Source of the DNA: Tricholomella constricta
Lineage: Eukaryota > Basidiomycota > Agaricomycetes > Agaricales > Lyophyllaceae
Assembly: GCA_013368375.1 (NCBI GenBank)
Contig: JAACJP010000094.1
Coordinates: 1-22,389 of the forward strand
DNA length: 22,389 nt
Reading direction: 5' to 3'
Shown: positions 5,797-14,939 of the stretch, piece after piece
Layout of the letters: every line of letters begins with the position of its first letter
Position numbering within the stretch: position 1 is the first letter of the stretch
Notes under the pieces: generated by a model
What the model was told of the DNA's origin: nothing
The model's input: the letters and a program-made list of their open reading frames with translations, nothing else
The model's database searches: none
Translations under genes and position numbers: made by a program

Positions 5797-8100
5797 ATGG
5801 CACAACCACCAATCATTGTAAAACCGATGCCCGCACGCGGACAAAGCTCGGCGCCGACGTTCGTGCCCGAACGCGCGCGTGAACTGCGCCGATATTTCTC
5901 GGACTTAAATCATCTCTTCATCGAGTGTAACGTCGTAGATGAACAAGAAAAGAAAACGCACACTACGCGATACACCGACATCGATACCGCGGATCTGTGG
6001 GAGCAACTGGATGAGTTCGCAGTCGGTACCACACACGACGAGTGGCAAAAAGCGATAATGGCGCTTTACTCAGGCGCAAGCAAAGAAAGAAAGTATTCAA
6101 TGGCCGACCTCGACTACCTGATCAGAGAACGACACCGACTCGGGATCCAGTCGAATAGTGATCTCGGGGAATATTACCGACAGTTCCTTTCTGTTACCCA
6201 GTTCCTTGTCAGCGAAAACCGACTTTCGGTAAACGAACGCGACCGCCAATTCCGTCGCGCGTTCCAGTCCGATCTATGGTCAAAAATCCATCGCAGGCTC
6301 GAGATCCTAAATCCGAACCACCATCCCGATGACCCCTACGCCACTGAAACCGTCTGCGCTGCGGCTGAACATATCCTCCACGGGACAAACGCCGTCCAAC
6401 GACAGGAAGCGCCACCGGGCGCGCCCCCACAAGTTACGATCACGCCAAGCGGGTCGTTAACAGGCGCGACCAGGTCGCCTAGCACGGGACAGCCCCTCAA
6501 GTTGGAAGAGCTCTACGAAAGAATCAACCTGTTGGAACAACATATCCAACGCTTAGGACAAGACAAAGGAGGCGACGGCGGCCGACCGAACCAGTCAACT
6601 AACGACAACTGCCACTTTTGCGGTGGTGAAGGACATTACATTCCTAACTGTCCCGTACATCAAGCATACGCGACAGAAGGACGCTGCCGACGAACCGACG
6701 ACAACAAGATAGGTCTACCAAGTGGCGCGCGCATACCAGCGGGAACTCCAGGTCGATACATAAAAGACAAGCTGGACGAATGGCACAGGCGCAACCCCGG
6801 CCAAATGGCGACGGGACAGCTATCAGCGGACGCGAACCCGACCGAAAGCATGATGCTGGAAATACTACAGTTTAACGACATCACCGACCATGACCTGAAA
6901 ATCGAGGATCGCATGATCGTGTTAGAACGAGAACTCAACACCCTGCGCGCGAGGAAAGAGGTATTCGACGGGGTAGAACTTATTAGCCGCGCACCGCAAA
7001 AGCGACCTGTCACGATCGAGACCGTTCCAGACGCCGATCAACCGAGGATCGCACCGAGTAACAAATCAGCACCCGCATCGCAACCTGTCTCGGACGCGGC
7101 GATAGGCAAAGCCAAGGCTCCTCCGCCACCGTCCAACATACCTCTAACCCCCAGTACCAAGACCGACGCCACAGGCAATGCGCGCGACCAGACTCCAGTA
7201 CATCCTTTCTCTAACATTCCTGAGAACCGATACGTCCCCCCTACCACGCGAAACTTAGCCGCTACCGAGAAGGCGAAAGCCGACAGTGCGTACCGTACAC
7301 AAGCGCCCATCACAGATCCGACCAAGTCAACGACTCTGTTCGAGCGCGCACTCGACGCCACCATACCAATCACGGTTCGGGAACTCTGCGGAGTAGCACT
7401 GGAGGTTCGCGGAAAGTTTAGGGAAGCTAATACGCCGAAACGCATCATCGCTAGCAACCTTGCAACGGTGTACCAAGAAGTCCCCACGTCGGCGTTTATC
7501 GAGGAACTCGACGCGCTCCCCTGCGAATCCAACAGCGACAACGCGACGCCACCGCCCGGAGCGCTAGTCACTGGCGACATCTACGACACGTATTACCAGA
7601 CCCTACTACCCGGCGAACACCCAGACCGATTGATCGTCGCAATGGAATCACATGAACTCAGATCGATCATGATAATGGTCGACGCGAGGGAACAGATAGA
7701 AAGCATCGTCGACAGCGGATGTCAAATCATCGCAATGTTGGAAGAAGTCTGCCATGGACTGGGAGTCAAATACGACCCGACTATCGTTCTCCAGATGCAA
7801 TCAGCGAACGGAACAACCGACCCGTCGCTCGGCCTAGCAAGAAACGTACCCTGTACGATAGGAGAAGTCACGCTCTACCTACAAATGCACGTCATTCGCA
7901 ATCCTGCATACGACATACTCCTTGGTCGCCCGTTCGACGTGCTTACTTGCTCTAACGTGAAAACAAGATCCGCCGACGATACGATCATAACCATCACCGA
8001 CCCAAACACTCGAGAAGTCATCGCAATACCGACCTTCGCGCGCGGACAACGTCGCCGCCCCAAGACCGACGTAAATTTTCGTATACTCTCGAGGAAATAA
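5797..8100 (+). CDS. gag: gag-protease polyprotein of element B
   Basis: From the first in-frame ATG the product is 767 residues. An N-terminal capsid-like helical region (about 20-200, with RRYFSDLNHLF and YYRQFLSVTQFL) is followed by a Gln/Pro-rich linker and a short helical segment (LEELYERINLLEQHIQ). A zinc knuckle CHFCGGEGHYIPNC (CX2CX4HX4C) lies at 272-285. A Pro-rich linker leads to an aspartic protease with active-site IVDSGCQI (catalytic Asp639) and the later ILLGRP motif. It forms particles, packages the RNA and cleaves the polyprotein. The frame ends at TAA 8098-8100, just after the AAATTTT slip site that feeds the pol frame. No internal stop or frameshift is seen. Confidence 0.92.
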   Translation: MAQPPIIVKPMPARGQSSAPTFVPERARELRRYFSDLNHLFIECNVVDEQEKKTHTTRYTDIDTADLWEQLDEFAVGTTHDEWQKAIMALYSGASKERKYSMADLDYLIRERHRLGIQSNSDLGEYYRQFLSVTQFLVSENRLSVNERDRQFRRAFQSDLWSKIHRRLEILNPNHHPDDPYATETVCAAAEHILHGTNAVQRQEAPPGAPPQVTITPSGSLTGATRSPSTGQPLKLEELYERINLLEQHIQRLGQDKGGDGGRPNQSTNDNCHFCGGEGHYIPNCPVHQAYATEGRCRRTDDNKIGLPSGARIPAGTPGRYIKDKLDEWHRRNPGQMATGQLSADANPTESMMLEILQFNDITDHDLKIEDRMIVLERELNTLRARKEVFDGVELISRAPQKRPVTIETVPDADQPRIAPSNKSAPASQPVSDAAIGKAKAPPPPSNIPLTPSTKTDATGNARDQTPVHPFSNIPENRYVPPTTRNLAATEKAKADSAYRTQAPITDPTKSTTLFERALDATIPITVRELCGVALEVRGKFREANTPKRIIASNLATVYQEVPTSAFIEELDALPCESNSDNATPPPGALVTGDIYDTYYQTLLPGEHPDRLIVAMESHELRSIMIMVDAREQIESIVDSGCQIIAMLEEVCHGLGVKYDPTIVLQMQSANGTTDPSLGLARNVPCTIGEVTLYLQMHVIRNPAYDILLGRPFDVLTCSNVKTRSADDTIITITDPNTREVIAIPTFARGQRRRPKTDVNFRILSRK

Positions 8101-8135
8101 GTCAAGATCATGGCGATCTTGCACTCCTCCTCGAG
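8073..8135 (+). promoter_or_regulatory. -1 ribosomal frameshift signal, element B
   Basis: AAATTTT (8073-8079) is phased A AAT TTT in the gag frame. After an 8-nt spacer an outer 8-bp stem pairs CTCGAGGA (8088-8095) with TCCTCGAG (8128-8135). Inside it a 7-bp hairpin pairs 8103-8109 with 8115-8121. The gag stop TAA (8098-8100) lies inside the structure. Slipping by -1 enters the frame that is open from here into RT. Confidence 0.85.
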
Positions 8136-10262
8136 TACGACCCACTAAGCTATACCCCGACTGTCATTTCTTTCTGCGAACTATTAACCGAACTTAATAG
8201 CGACACCGCTTACGACACGCGACTAGCCTCACTCTATGTCACGGCATCCGAGCTAACTCCACCAACAATCACCGACCAAACCGCTAATACCAACCCTACC
8301 CCCCCCGAACGAACAACCCTCCGCTCTATTTTACCGAACAGCGAGCGCCACATTAACCGCCACACCCACATTCTGACCAACACCACCAACGCCTTCGCTG
8401 TGAAAATCAAAGGCGTACAAACCAAAAAGAAGTACAAGCCAGTGGCGCAGAAAGTACGATCGATTGTCGCAAGCTGTCCCGACCACTTCCGAATCGAACG
8501 CAAAATACTAGGCGATCCTCTCGCCGACATGCCGATTTTGCTTCTCAACCCACCACCGTTTCAACCCACAGGCCGCTACACGCTAGAGAGAAAAGAAGAC
8601 CTAGACCGCGAACACCCGGAATTCCTAACACCCGCTGAACGCGCCATCATGCATGATCTCATGTGTAAACAAAACCTCGTGTTCGCATGGGACGATTCCG
8701 AGCGCGGCAGCTTTAGGTCGGACTTCTTTCCACCCATCGATATTCCAGTCGTCGCACACACGCCTTGGATCGAGCGCAATATCCCCATACCTCCTGGCAT
8801 CTACGACGAAGTTTGCGACATTATCAAAACTAAGCTCGCCGCTGGCGTTTACGAACCGTCCAACTCCAGCTACCGATCGCGTTGGTTTTGCACGCTGAAG
8901 AAGAACGGCAAGTTCCACCTCGTCCATAGCCTTGAACCACTCAACCGTGTAACAATCCGACACTCGGGGGTCACTCCGATACCAGACCATGTCGCCGAAC
9001 AATTCGCCGGTCGTATTTGTGGCGCAATGTTAGACTTGTTTGTCGGCTACGACGAACGGCTAATCGCGCCTTCGTCGCGCGACCTTACTACGTTCCAAAT
9101 GCCTTTCGGCGCGTTACGCCTAGTCACCTTACCCATGGGCTGGACCAACTCCGTCCCAATCTTCCATGACGATGTCACTCACATCCTGCAACCGGAGATC
9201 CCGGACTATACGCTGCCTTATATCGATGACGCTGCTATAAAGGGACCTGCAACGTGGTATCCCGACCCAGACACAGGATTACCGAAAACACACCCCGACA
9301 ATGCCGACGTACGATTCGCGATCTGGGAATTCTTCAACGACGTCAACCGAATTCTTCAGCGCATGAAGTACTGCGGCGGCACCTTCTCCGGCAAGAAACT
9401 AATCTTATGCGCACCACAATTCAAAGTCCTCGGACACGTCTGCACGCCTGACGGTCGCATACCCGACGCGGACCGACTCACCTTACTGCGTAATTGGAAG
9501 TCGTGCGCCACCCTATCGGAGTTACGCGCGTTCTTAGGAACGGTCGGTGTGCTGAGGATTTTCGTCAAAAACTTTGCTCATTGTGCACACCACCTCGTGA
9601 AACTAACCCGCAAGGATGCAGTCTTCGAGTTTGGCCCCGACCAGATCGCAGCACAGCGCGACATCGTTGAGGCGATCGCTGAAGCTAAACCCCTCATACC
9701 CATCGACTACGCCTCAGATGACCCGGTCATCCTAGCTGTCGACACTTCACACATAGCAGTCGGATTCTACCTCTGTCAAGCCGACCCCGTCGACCGGAGA
9801 CGACGCAGGTACAACCGGTTCGGTTCCATCACACTAAACGACTGCGAATCACGATTTTCCCAACCCAAACTCGAACTTTACGGCCTATTCCGCGCGCTTG
9901 GCGCTTTACGACTGTACGTTATAGGCGTCTGCAACCTGGTCGTGGAAGTCGACGCGCGGTACATTAAAGGCATGCTCTCAAACCCCGATATCCAACCATC
10001 AGCTTCCATAAACAGGTGGATTGTATCCGTACTCATGTTCCACTTCGAGCTTGTCCACGTTAAAGGCACGTGCCACGGGCCCGATGGCCTATCCCGTCGC
10101 CCTCGTCAACCCGACGACCCGACCGACAACTACGACACGGAAGAAGCCGACTTCGAAGATTGGGTCGACCGGATGCAAGGACTCATGCACATTATTCAAC
10201 CGCTGCCACGGCCGCCGTCACCCTTGCATGTTTGTCAGATCTTCGCTATGGCCCAGATCTAA
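8079..10262 (+). CDS. pol: Reverse transcriptase-RNase H of element B
   Basis: This is read by -1 frameshift from gag and has no start codon of its own. After a variable linker comes the conserved pre-RT segment (ERHINRHTHILTN, GDPLADMPIL). RT motif A is LDLFVGYDER (Asp codon 9033). The catalytic box YIDD is at 9219-9230. The thumb/connection (FLGTVGVLRIFVKNFAHCAHHLVKLT) follows, then RNase H with AVDTSHIAVGFYLCQ (first Asp codon 9741), KLELYGLFRALGALRL and VEVDARYIKGML, then HGPDGLSRRP. It copies the genomic RNA and degrades the hybrid. It ends at TAA 10260-10262, in frame with the integrase ORF that starts 12 nt later. In related elements RT and integrase are normally continuous, so this TAA may be a nonsense change or a real division. 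Confidence 0.93.
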   Translation, partial: SYTLEEISQDHGDLALLLEYDPLSYTPTVISFCELLTELNSDTAYDTRLASLYVTASELTPPTITDQTANTNPTPPERTTLRSILPNSERHINRHTHILTNTTNAFAVKIKGVQTKKKYKPVAQKVRSIVASCPDHFRIERKILGDPLADMPILLLNPPPFQPTGRYTLERKEDLDREHPEFLTPAERAIMHDLMCKQNLVFAWDDSERGSFRSDFFPPIDIPVVAHTPWIERNIPIPPGIYDEVCDIIKTKLAAGVYEPSNSSYRSRWFCTLKKNGKFHLVHSLEPLNRVTIRHSGVTPIPDHVAEQFAGRICGAMLDLFVGYDERLIAPSSRDLTTFQMPFGALRLVTLPMGWTNSVPIFHDDVTHILQPEIPDYTLPYIDDAAIKGPATWYPDPDTGLPKTHPDNADVRFAIWEFFNDVNRILQRMKYCGGTFSGKKLILCAPQFKVLGHVCTPDGRIPDADRLTLLRNWKSCATLSELRAFLGTVGVLRIFVKNFAHCAHHLVKLTRKDAVFEFGPDQIAAQRDIVEAIAEAKPLIPIDYASDDPVILAVDTSHIAVGFYLCQADPVDRRRRRYNRFGSITLNDCESRFSQPKLELYGLFRALGALRLYVIGVCNLVVEVDARYIKGMLSNPDIQPSASINRWIVSVLMFHFELVHVKGTCHGPDGLSRRPRQPDDPTDNYDTEEADFEDWVDRMQGLMHIIQPLPRPPSPLHVCQIFAMAQI

Positions 10263-10277
10263 AGTAAGGAGGAGATG
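10262..10277 (+). promoter_or_regulatory. Internal polypurine tract at the RT/integrase junction
   Basis: AAGTAAGGAGGAGATG is identical over 16 nt to the tract at 16389-16404 that primes plus-strand DNA beside the 3' LTR. It overlaps the RT stop and includes the integrase ATG (10275). By analogy with the central PPT of lentiviruses and the second PPT of Ty1 (established), it could give a second plus-strand start. Function here is inferred. Confidence 0.6.
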
Positions 10278-11840
10278 GTGGCAGTATACACCGACGCGGC
10301 ACCGCCAGAACCAACGACTCGCGAACTCGCAACCGACCCCCCACGACAACCCAGAATCCGTACCGACGATGATACAGGAATAACCGACCCAAATGCGAAT
10401 TCGACCGAAATGTCATACGATGATGTGCCCAGAACTGACGCCGCTAAAGCCCAAGACCAACGCATAAATACCGTCAGACAATGGCTGACCGACCTAGAGC
10501 GACCAGAAGGTATGTCCGACGATCAGTACGCCACTTTCATTCGCTATGCCACCGGATTCTTCCTAGATGGAACACGACTATGGAGGAGAGACGGGCAAGG
10601 AGCACATAAACTAGTTGCCCGCCCCAACGCGCGATTAGAGATTCTGCGATCGGTTCACGACAACCTCGGACACAAGCGCTTCTACGCGACACGCGCGACC
10701 TTACTAGAACGTTTCTGGTGGCCCAACGTCCGTGCCGACGTTGTATGGTTCGTCCAGACATGTCACATATGCCAGATCCAACAAACGACCAAGGTACTGA
10801 TTCCCCCGGTCGTCGCGACACCTGCACCACTGTTCGCAAAAATGTACATCGACACTATGCACCTGCCGACATCAAATGGTTTTAAATACATCGTCCAAGG
10901 ACGTTGCTCCTTGATTCACTTTCCCGAATGGCGGGCCCTCCGAAAGGAAAACAGCCGCACACTCGGTGACTGGATGTACGAAGACATCATCTGTCGGTGG
11001 GGAGGACTGCGCGAAATCGTAACCGATAACAGGCCAGCCTTCATCAAAGCCGCCAAACACCTCACAAAGAAATACCACATACACAATATTCGAATCTCGG
11101 GTTACAACTCTAGAGCCAACGGACTCGTCGAACGGTCCCATTTCGACGTCCGACAGTCCCTCTTCAAAGCCGCCAACGGCAACGAAAGCAAATGGTCGCA
11201 ATCCGCCTACTCAGTCTTCTGGGCTGAACGCGTCACAATCCGCAAGCGAATGGGATGTTCTCCCTACTACGCCGTGACAGGAACCCAACCCCTTCTCCCA
11301 CTTGATATAGTCGAAGCCACGTACCTCCAACCGCCCCCCGACTCTATCCTGTCCTCCACCGACCTCTTGACATGTCGCGCGATCGCCCTACAGAAACGGG
11401 CGGCCGACCTAGAGCAGCTACATTCAGACGTATACGCGGCGCGACGACAAGCGGCGATTAGCTTTGAAATTAAACACGCCAGAACCTTACGCGACTATAA
11501 CTTTAAACACGGAGACCTCATCCTCATGCGTAACACGAAGATCGAGAAGTCACTCAACCGCAAAATGCGATCTAGATACTTAGGACCACTAGTCGTGATC
11601 TCTCGCAACCGCGGAGGCGCCTACATCCTTTGCGAACTAGACGGTACCGTCTTACATCGCCCTGTGGCGGCATTCCGACTCACTCCCTACTTCGCGCAAA
11701 ACAACATCCTCCTACCCGATAGCGCTCTAGACATAGACACCAAACGACTCAGAGAACTGGAAGCGACGACAATAACCGACGACGAAGACCGACCCGAGGT
11801 CGTAGGCGACGAATCCGAATCGGAAGAAGAACAGAACTGA
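10275..11840 (+). CDS. int: Integrase of element B
   Basis: 521 residues from ATG 10275. An acidic N-terminal linker is followed by an HHCC zinc domain (His128, then ICQ-type CHIC at Cys163). The catalytic core has Asp193 (YIDTMHLP), Asp251 (IVTDNRPAF) and Glu286 (GLVERSHF), with 34 residues between the last two. A C-terminal GPY/F-like module follows (RYLGPLVVISRNRGGAYI) and then an acidic tail. It inserts the cDNA into the genome. The usual DNG after the second Asp is DNR here: AGG in place of GGG at a former CpG, probably a damaging mutation. The frame is the same as RT-RNase H and lies 12 nt beyond its stop. Translation could be by reinitiation or readthrough. Confidence 0.93.
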   Translation: MVAVYTDAAPPEPTTRELATDPPRQPRIRTDDDTGITDPNANSTEMSYDDVPRTDAAKAQDQRINTVRQWLTDLERPEGMSDDQYATFIRYATGFFLDGTRLWRRDGQGAHKLVARPNARLEILRSVHDNLGHKRFYATRATLLERFWWPNVRADVVWFVQTCHICQIQQTTKVLIPPVVATPAPLFAKMYIDTMHLPTSNGFKYIVQGRCSLIHFPEWRALRKENSRTLGDWMYEDIICRWGGLREIVTDNRPAFIKAAKHLTKKYHIHNIRISGYNSRANGLVERSHFDVRQSLFKAANGNESKWSQSAYSVFWAERVTIRKRMGCSPYYAVTGTQPLLPLDIVEATYLQPPPDSILSSTDLLTCRAIALQKRAADLEQLHSDVYAARRQAAISFEIKHARTLRDYNFKHGDLILMRNTKIEKSLNRKMRSRYLGPLVVISRNRGGAYILCELDGTVLHRPVAAFRLTPYFAQNNILLPDSALDIDTKRLRELEATTITDDEDRPEVVGDESESEEEQN

Positions 11841-12102
11841 TCAACTCGCGTCGATCACCCCTATACCCCTTTATTTAAATTCCATGTTACCAACAAGGCA
11901 TTCGCTCCGTCCGACGCCACCCCCCCCCTCTCAATCATAATCTTCATCACGCCTTAATTCACACCAAAAGGAAATGCATTACACTACAGTAAATTTAGCC
12001 CATTTTGCGGGCGCTCAGAAAGACGTACACCAAAATATATACAAGGGCAGGCGCGACCAAGACCCCAAGAAGCGCGCACGACCGACCGCCCACCGTTCGC
12101 CC
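11841..12102. other. Spacer between integrase and antisense gene 1
   Basis: No credible gene was seen. The two transcription units converge here. On the minus strand AATAAA (11875-11870) lies about 230 nt past the stop of antisense gene 1 and could be its polyadenylation signal. A run of C occurs near 11920-11928. Confidence 0.5.
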
Positions 12103-14139
12103 TCACTCCACCCCCTCCTCCCCGTAGACGTCGCTGCCCGCGTGCAGCGGGCCCTCGTAGTTCTCATCACTGGCCTCGCCATCGGAACCGCGACCTCCGC
12201 CATCAACACCGTCGGCCGCGCACATCTGGTCGTACCGATCCTGGAGGAGGCGGACAGCGACAGTCGTGTCCGCAAACTGGTCGTTCAGAGCTGCCAAAGT
12301 AGAGCGGAGGACCTCTACCCGCGCCTCGGTTGTCTGGGACTCCTGGACAAGGCTGCGAAGTAAGGCGTGTCGCGACGACAACGCTCTCCACGTCGGCACG
12401 AGAAAAGCGTGCAACTGCAGCAGCTGTCGCCTCCCGATCACGCCCCAACCCCACCAAGTCCACATCCGCCGGTAAACACGCACCCTCGGGAATCCGCCCG
12501 CGCCGAAGATAATCCGACCCCAGGAACGGGAGAGTCTCCGCACACTCCAGCGCGATACGTGTAGCGGGAGCACCGATCCCGAACGGCCCGTCGGCCGCGT
12601 ACAATCCGCGACGCGTGTCGGTGGGCGACAAAACGATCTGCACGTCGCCGTCGGAATCCTCAACGACGGGACGCGAAATGGGGCGACGACGAGGCCGCGC
12701 ACCCGAAGCTTTGCCACCAGGAGCGACCGACGGAACGCAACCCTTCGACTGTATCTTGCACCGGGCGCAAGTGCCGCTGCCCGGTCGCTGGATACAAGTC
12801 TGACTGGCGCGAACGCAACGCTTGCACTACCAAACGAAGTTAGAAAGAAGCGCCCGACAGAGGAGCCGACCGACACCTCGTACCGGAATGTCGCGAGCGA
12901 ACCAATCCGGACACTCGACCTTGAATTCCTCTAACTTCAGCTCCCAGGCGCTGGGGACCGCGGTCATCTTCCGCTTCTTCCCTGCCTCGACGATTACGAC
13001 CGATCCCTCATCGTCCTCCCCCATCACACGCTTGCGTTTTTTGTCGGGTTCCGGGGCGGCCGACGGTGTCGCTGGCTTCGCACCTGAGAAAAGAGTTAAG
13101 CGTCGCCCGCTCACAGGACAAAACACGACGCCAGGACAGAGGGTGGACTCACCCGACCCCACGGGGCGAGCCACTGGACGGGACGTCTGTCAAAATGTAG
13201 TCAGGAGGCGAACAAGGGAATGGGCGCAACGAGGACCTACACCGGGCACCACAGGGAAAGGAAGCGCTGTCGGGCGCCCTCCGCCCGCGGAGATGTAGGC
13301 CATCTTACGCGCACCACCGCCTTTTTTGCCCTCTCCCCGCGGGCGCACCGACGACTCTCCCCCACCAACGGCGGCGTGCGATCGACCGTCCAGAGCGACT
13401 TCGGAGACGGCGCGCGAGAGAGGCGCGAGCGGGTCCCGCATAGGCTCCTCGACGTCCCGCGCCATCCGCGCGGCCATGGCGGCAACGCTCGCTGCTTCCG
13501 ACGACCGACGAAATTCCTCCACCGTACGCGAAACACCATCAGTCGCCACCTTTCTTGCATAGTAGCGCCCGCCGGAACTACGGAAGCGGTACCGTCAGCC
13601 GCGGGGCCACCAAGGTCGGGAACCACGGGGGGCACCCCGCCCGCCTCGTCGTCCACATCCATAAGACTCGTCTCCACCGATGCCGCCGACTCGGCAACGG
13701 GAGTGACCACAACCTTTGACGACGCCGCGGGCTCCTCGGGCGCCACCGACTGCGATGCGCGGCTACCGATCCCCGAACCCAGACGCTGATGCCGCTCCCG
13801 ACGTCGGCGAGTGTACTCGTCCTAAGAGGCAAACACGTCAATAAACGTAAGAACACGAACAGCAGAGCGTACCTCGGGACGAAGGCCCAGAAATTGCACA
13901 GACCACTCCTTGTCGCCCTCAATGCCGGCCCAGATCGACGCTAGGGCTTCCGCCTCGTCACCCCACACTCGGCGCTCCCCACTGGCCACCTGAGAGCGCA
14001 GGGACTCCACGCCCTCCAGAATGTCCTCCAAGAGATCAGCATGCATAGGGCGTGCCGCGTCTGCGGGAAGCGATTGCCAGTCGGCCCAGTCCTTTCCCAA
14101 GTTCTCCAAGACGAGCGAGTAGTCGGGGGCAGGGGTCAT
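12103..14139 (-). CDS. Antisense gene 1: Zn(II)2Cys6-type DNA-binding protein
   Basis: It is antisense to element B. Exons and introns on the minus strand: exon 14139-13873; intron 13872-13822 (GTACGC/TTAG); exon from 13821 to 13241; intron 13240-13187 (CTGAC branch); exon 13186-13153; intron 13152-13084 (GTGAGT/CTCAG); exon 13083-12884; intron 12883-12827 (CTAAC branch); exon 12826-12103. Phases agree at these introns. The N-terminus has a domain with DWADWQSLPAD. Two basic signals, DKKRKRV and KKRKM, suggest nuclear import. CX2CX6CX8CX2CX6C at 12826-12737 is the GAL4-type signature. A coiled coil (LLRSLVQESQTTEARVEVL) and an acidic tail follow. Two frame breaks remain: a -1 step around 13600-13550 (missed intron or indel) and an apparent GA loss at 12384-12388. 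It could be nearly intact or a young pseudogene. Confidence 0.75.
12737..12826 (-). other. Zn(II)2Cys6 cluster of antisense gene 1
   Basis: Six cysteines spaced CX2CX6CX8CX2CX6C (CKRCVRASQTC, then CARCKIQSKGC) match the fungal binuclear zinc cluster, CX2CX6CX5-12CX2CX6-8C. The exon begins at the first Cys codon, directly after a TAG acceptor, as in the paralogue at 15609. The family typically binds CGG triplets. Confidence 0.8.
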
Positions 14140-14167
14140 TGCGAGTCAACAGGAAGAGAGGGAGATG

Positions 14168-14184
14168 AAAAAAAAAAAAAAAAT
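14168..14184. repeat. A17 homopolymer upstream of antisense gene 1
   Basis: Seventeen A on the plus strand lie 29 bp upstream of the ATG of antisense gene 1. Poly(dA:dT) tracts exclude nucleosomes in fungal promoters, so this could be part of the antisense promoter. It could also be simple slippage. Confidence 0.6.
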
Positions 14185-14255
14185 TGAACCAAAACAAGGC
14201 GCCAAAAATTTTTCGCACCGCCACCTCCTCCCACGCCACACACGCGCGACGCCTA

Positions 14256-14291
14256 GACTGAGGACAGTCAGCAGTTCAAGTAAGGAGGAGA
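14256..14291 (+). promoter_or_regulatory. Second polypurine tract with upstream hairpin
   Basis: This 36-nt block matches 16367-16402 at 33 positions. It contains GACTGAGGACAGTC, a 5-bp hairpin, and AAGTAAGGAGGAGA, a copy of the 3' polypurine tract. It lies upstream of antisense gene 1, as the other copy lies upstream of antisense gene 2. The gene and the tract were therefore duplicated together. Confidence 0.75.
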
Positions 14292-14939
14292 GAGGAGACG
14301 TGGCGCACACATGGCGCCCACATGGACCAACAAGTCACATGACTCAAACAGACCATACATCCTTACAAACAGTGGCGCAAACGATCGGACTCACCTTCAC
14401 AAAACGAGACGAACACGACCGACCCGACGCCGACGTCGCCACCGCTCCCACCCTCGGCAGCACTGTCGCCTCCGCCACCATCGCCCCTGAAAAAACTCCC
14501 ACTCCTGTCGGGGTCCATAGCCCCACCCTCTACACGGCCCCCGAAGATCTCGCGCACTAACTCGAAATTGTCGACCCGATAAGCACAGGATCCCCTGTAG
14601 CGACCCGAGGGGTGTCCCGACTTGGAAATTGCAGAAAGGCACGACGGGCAGACAAAGCGCGACCCATGCGTGACACAACCGACAATTGGCGACACATAGC
14701 TCGAGTCGTGCAGGTCTTCATGACGAGCGGCGATTATCTCCCAAGTAACCGGCACGGAAATGGCCTACGTACGGCGGCCGACACAATCAACCCGACAACG
14801 GAAGCGGCGACACAGACGACTGCCTTGCGACACCTAAGAACAAAACGCGAGCTACGGGAGGACGACCACAATTTTAGGGTCCATACGACTAAAAACAAGT
14901 ACACAAGGAATACCCGACCAAACTGCGCAACCCGGAGCC
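14292..14939. other. Spacer between antisense genes 1 and 2
   Basis: No gene is supported. On the minus strand an open stretch (about 14755-14400) would encode a Cys-containing peptide with FVCPSCLSAISKSG, but it lacks an ATG, a clear partner exon or a recognised domain. It may be decayed 3' sequence of the duplicated module. The frame of antisense gene 2 can also be read on to 14734. Confidence 0.4.

Noticed and set aside
13667..13713. 47-nt GT-AG intron in antisense gene 1 to explain the frame step
   Set aside because: Its length gives the right frame, but a TGA follows downstream before the supported coding part. Other candidates lack good branch or donor sites.
14363..14755. Minus-strand open frame with FVCPSC as a third antisense gene
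   Set aside because: No ATG, no clear splice sites and no paralogue in the other module. Kept as spacer.
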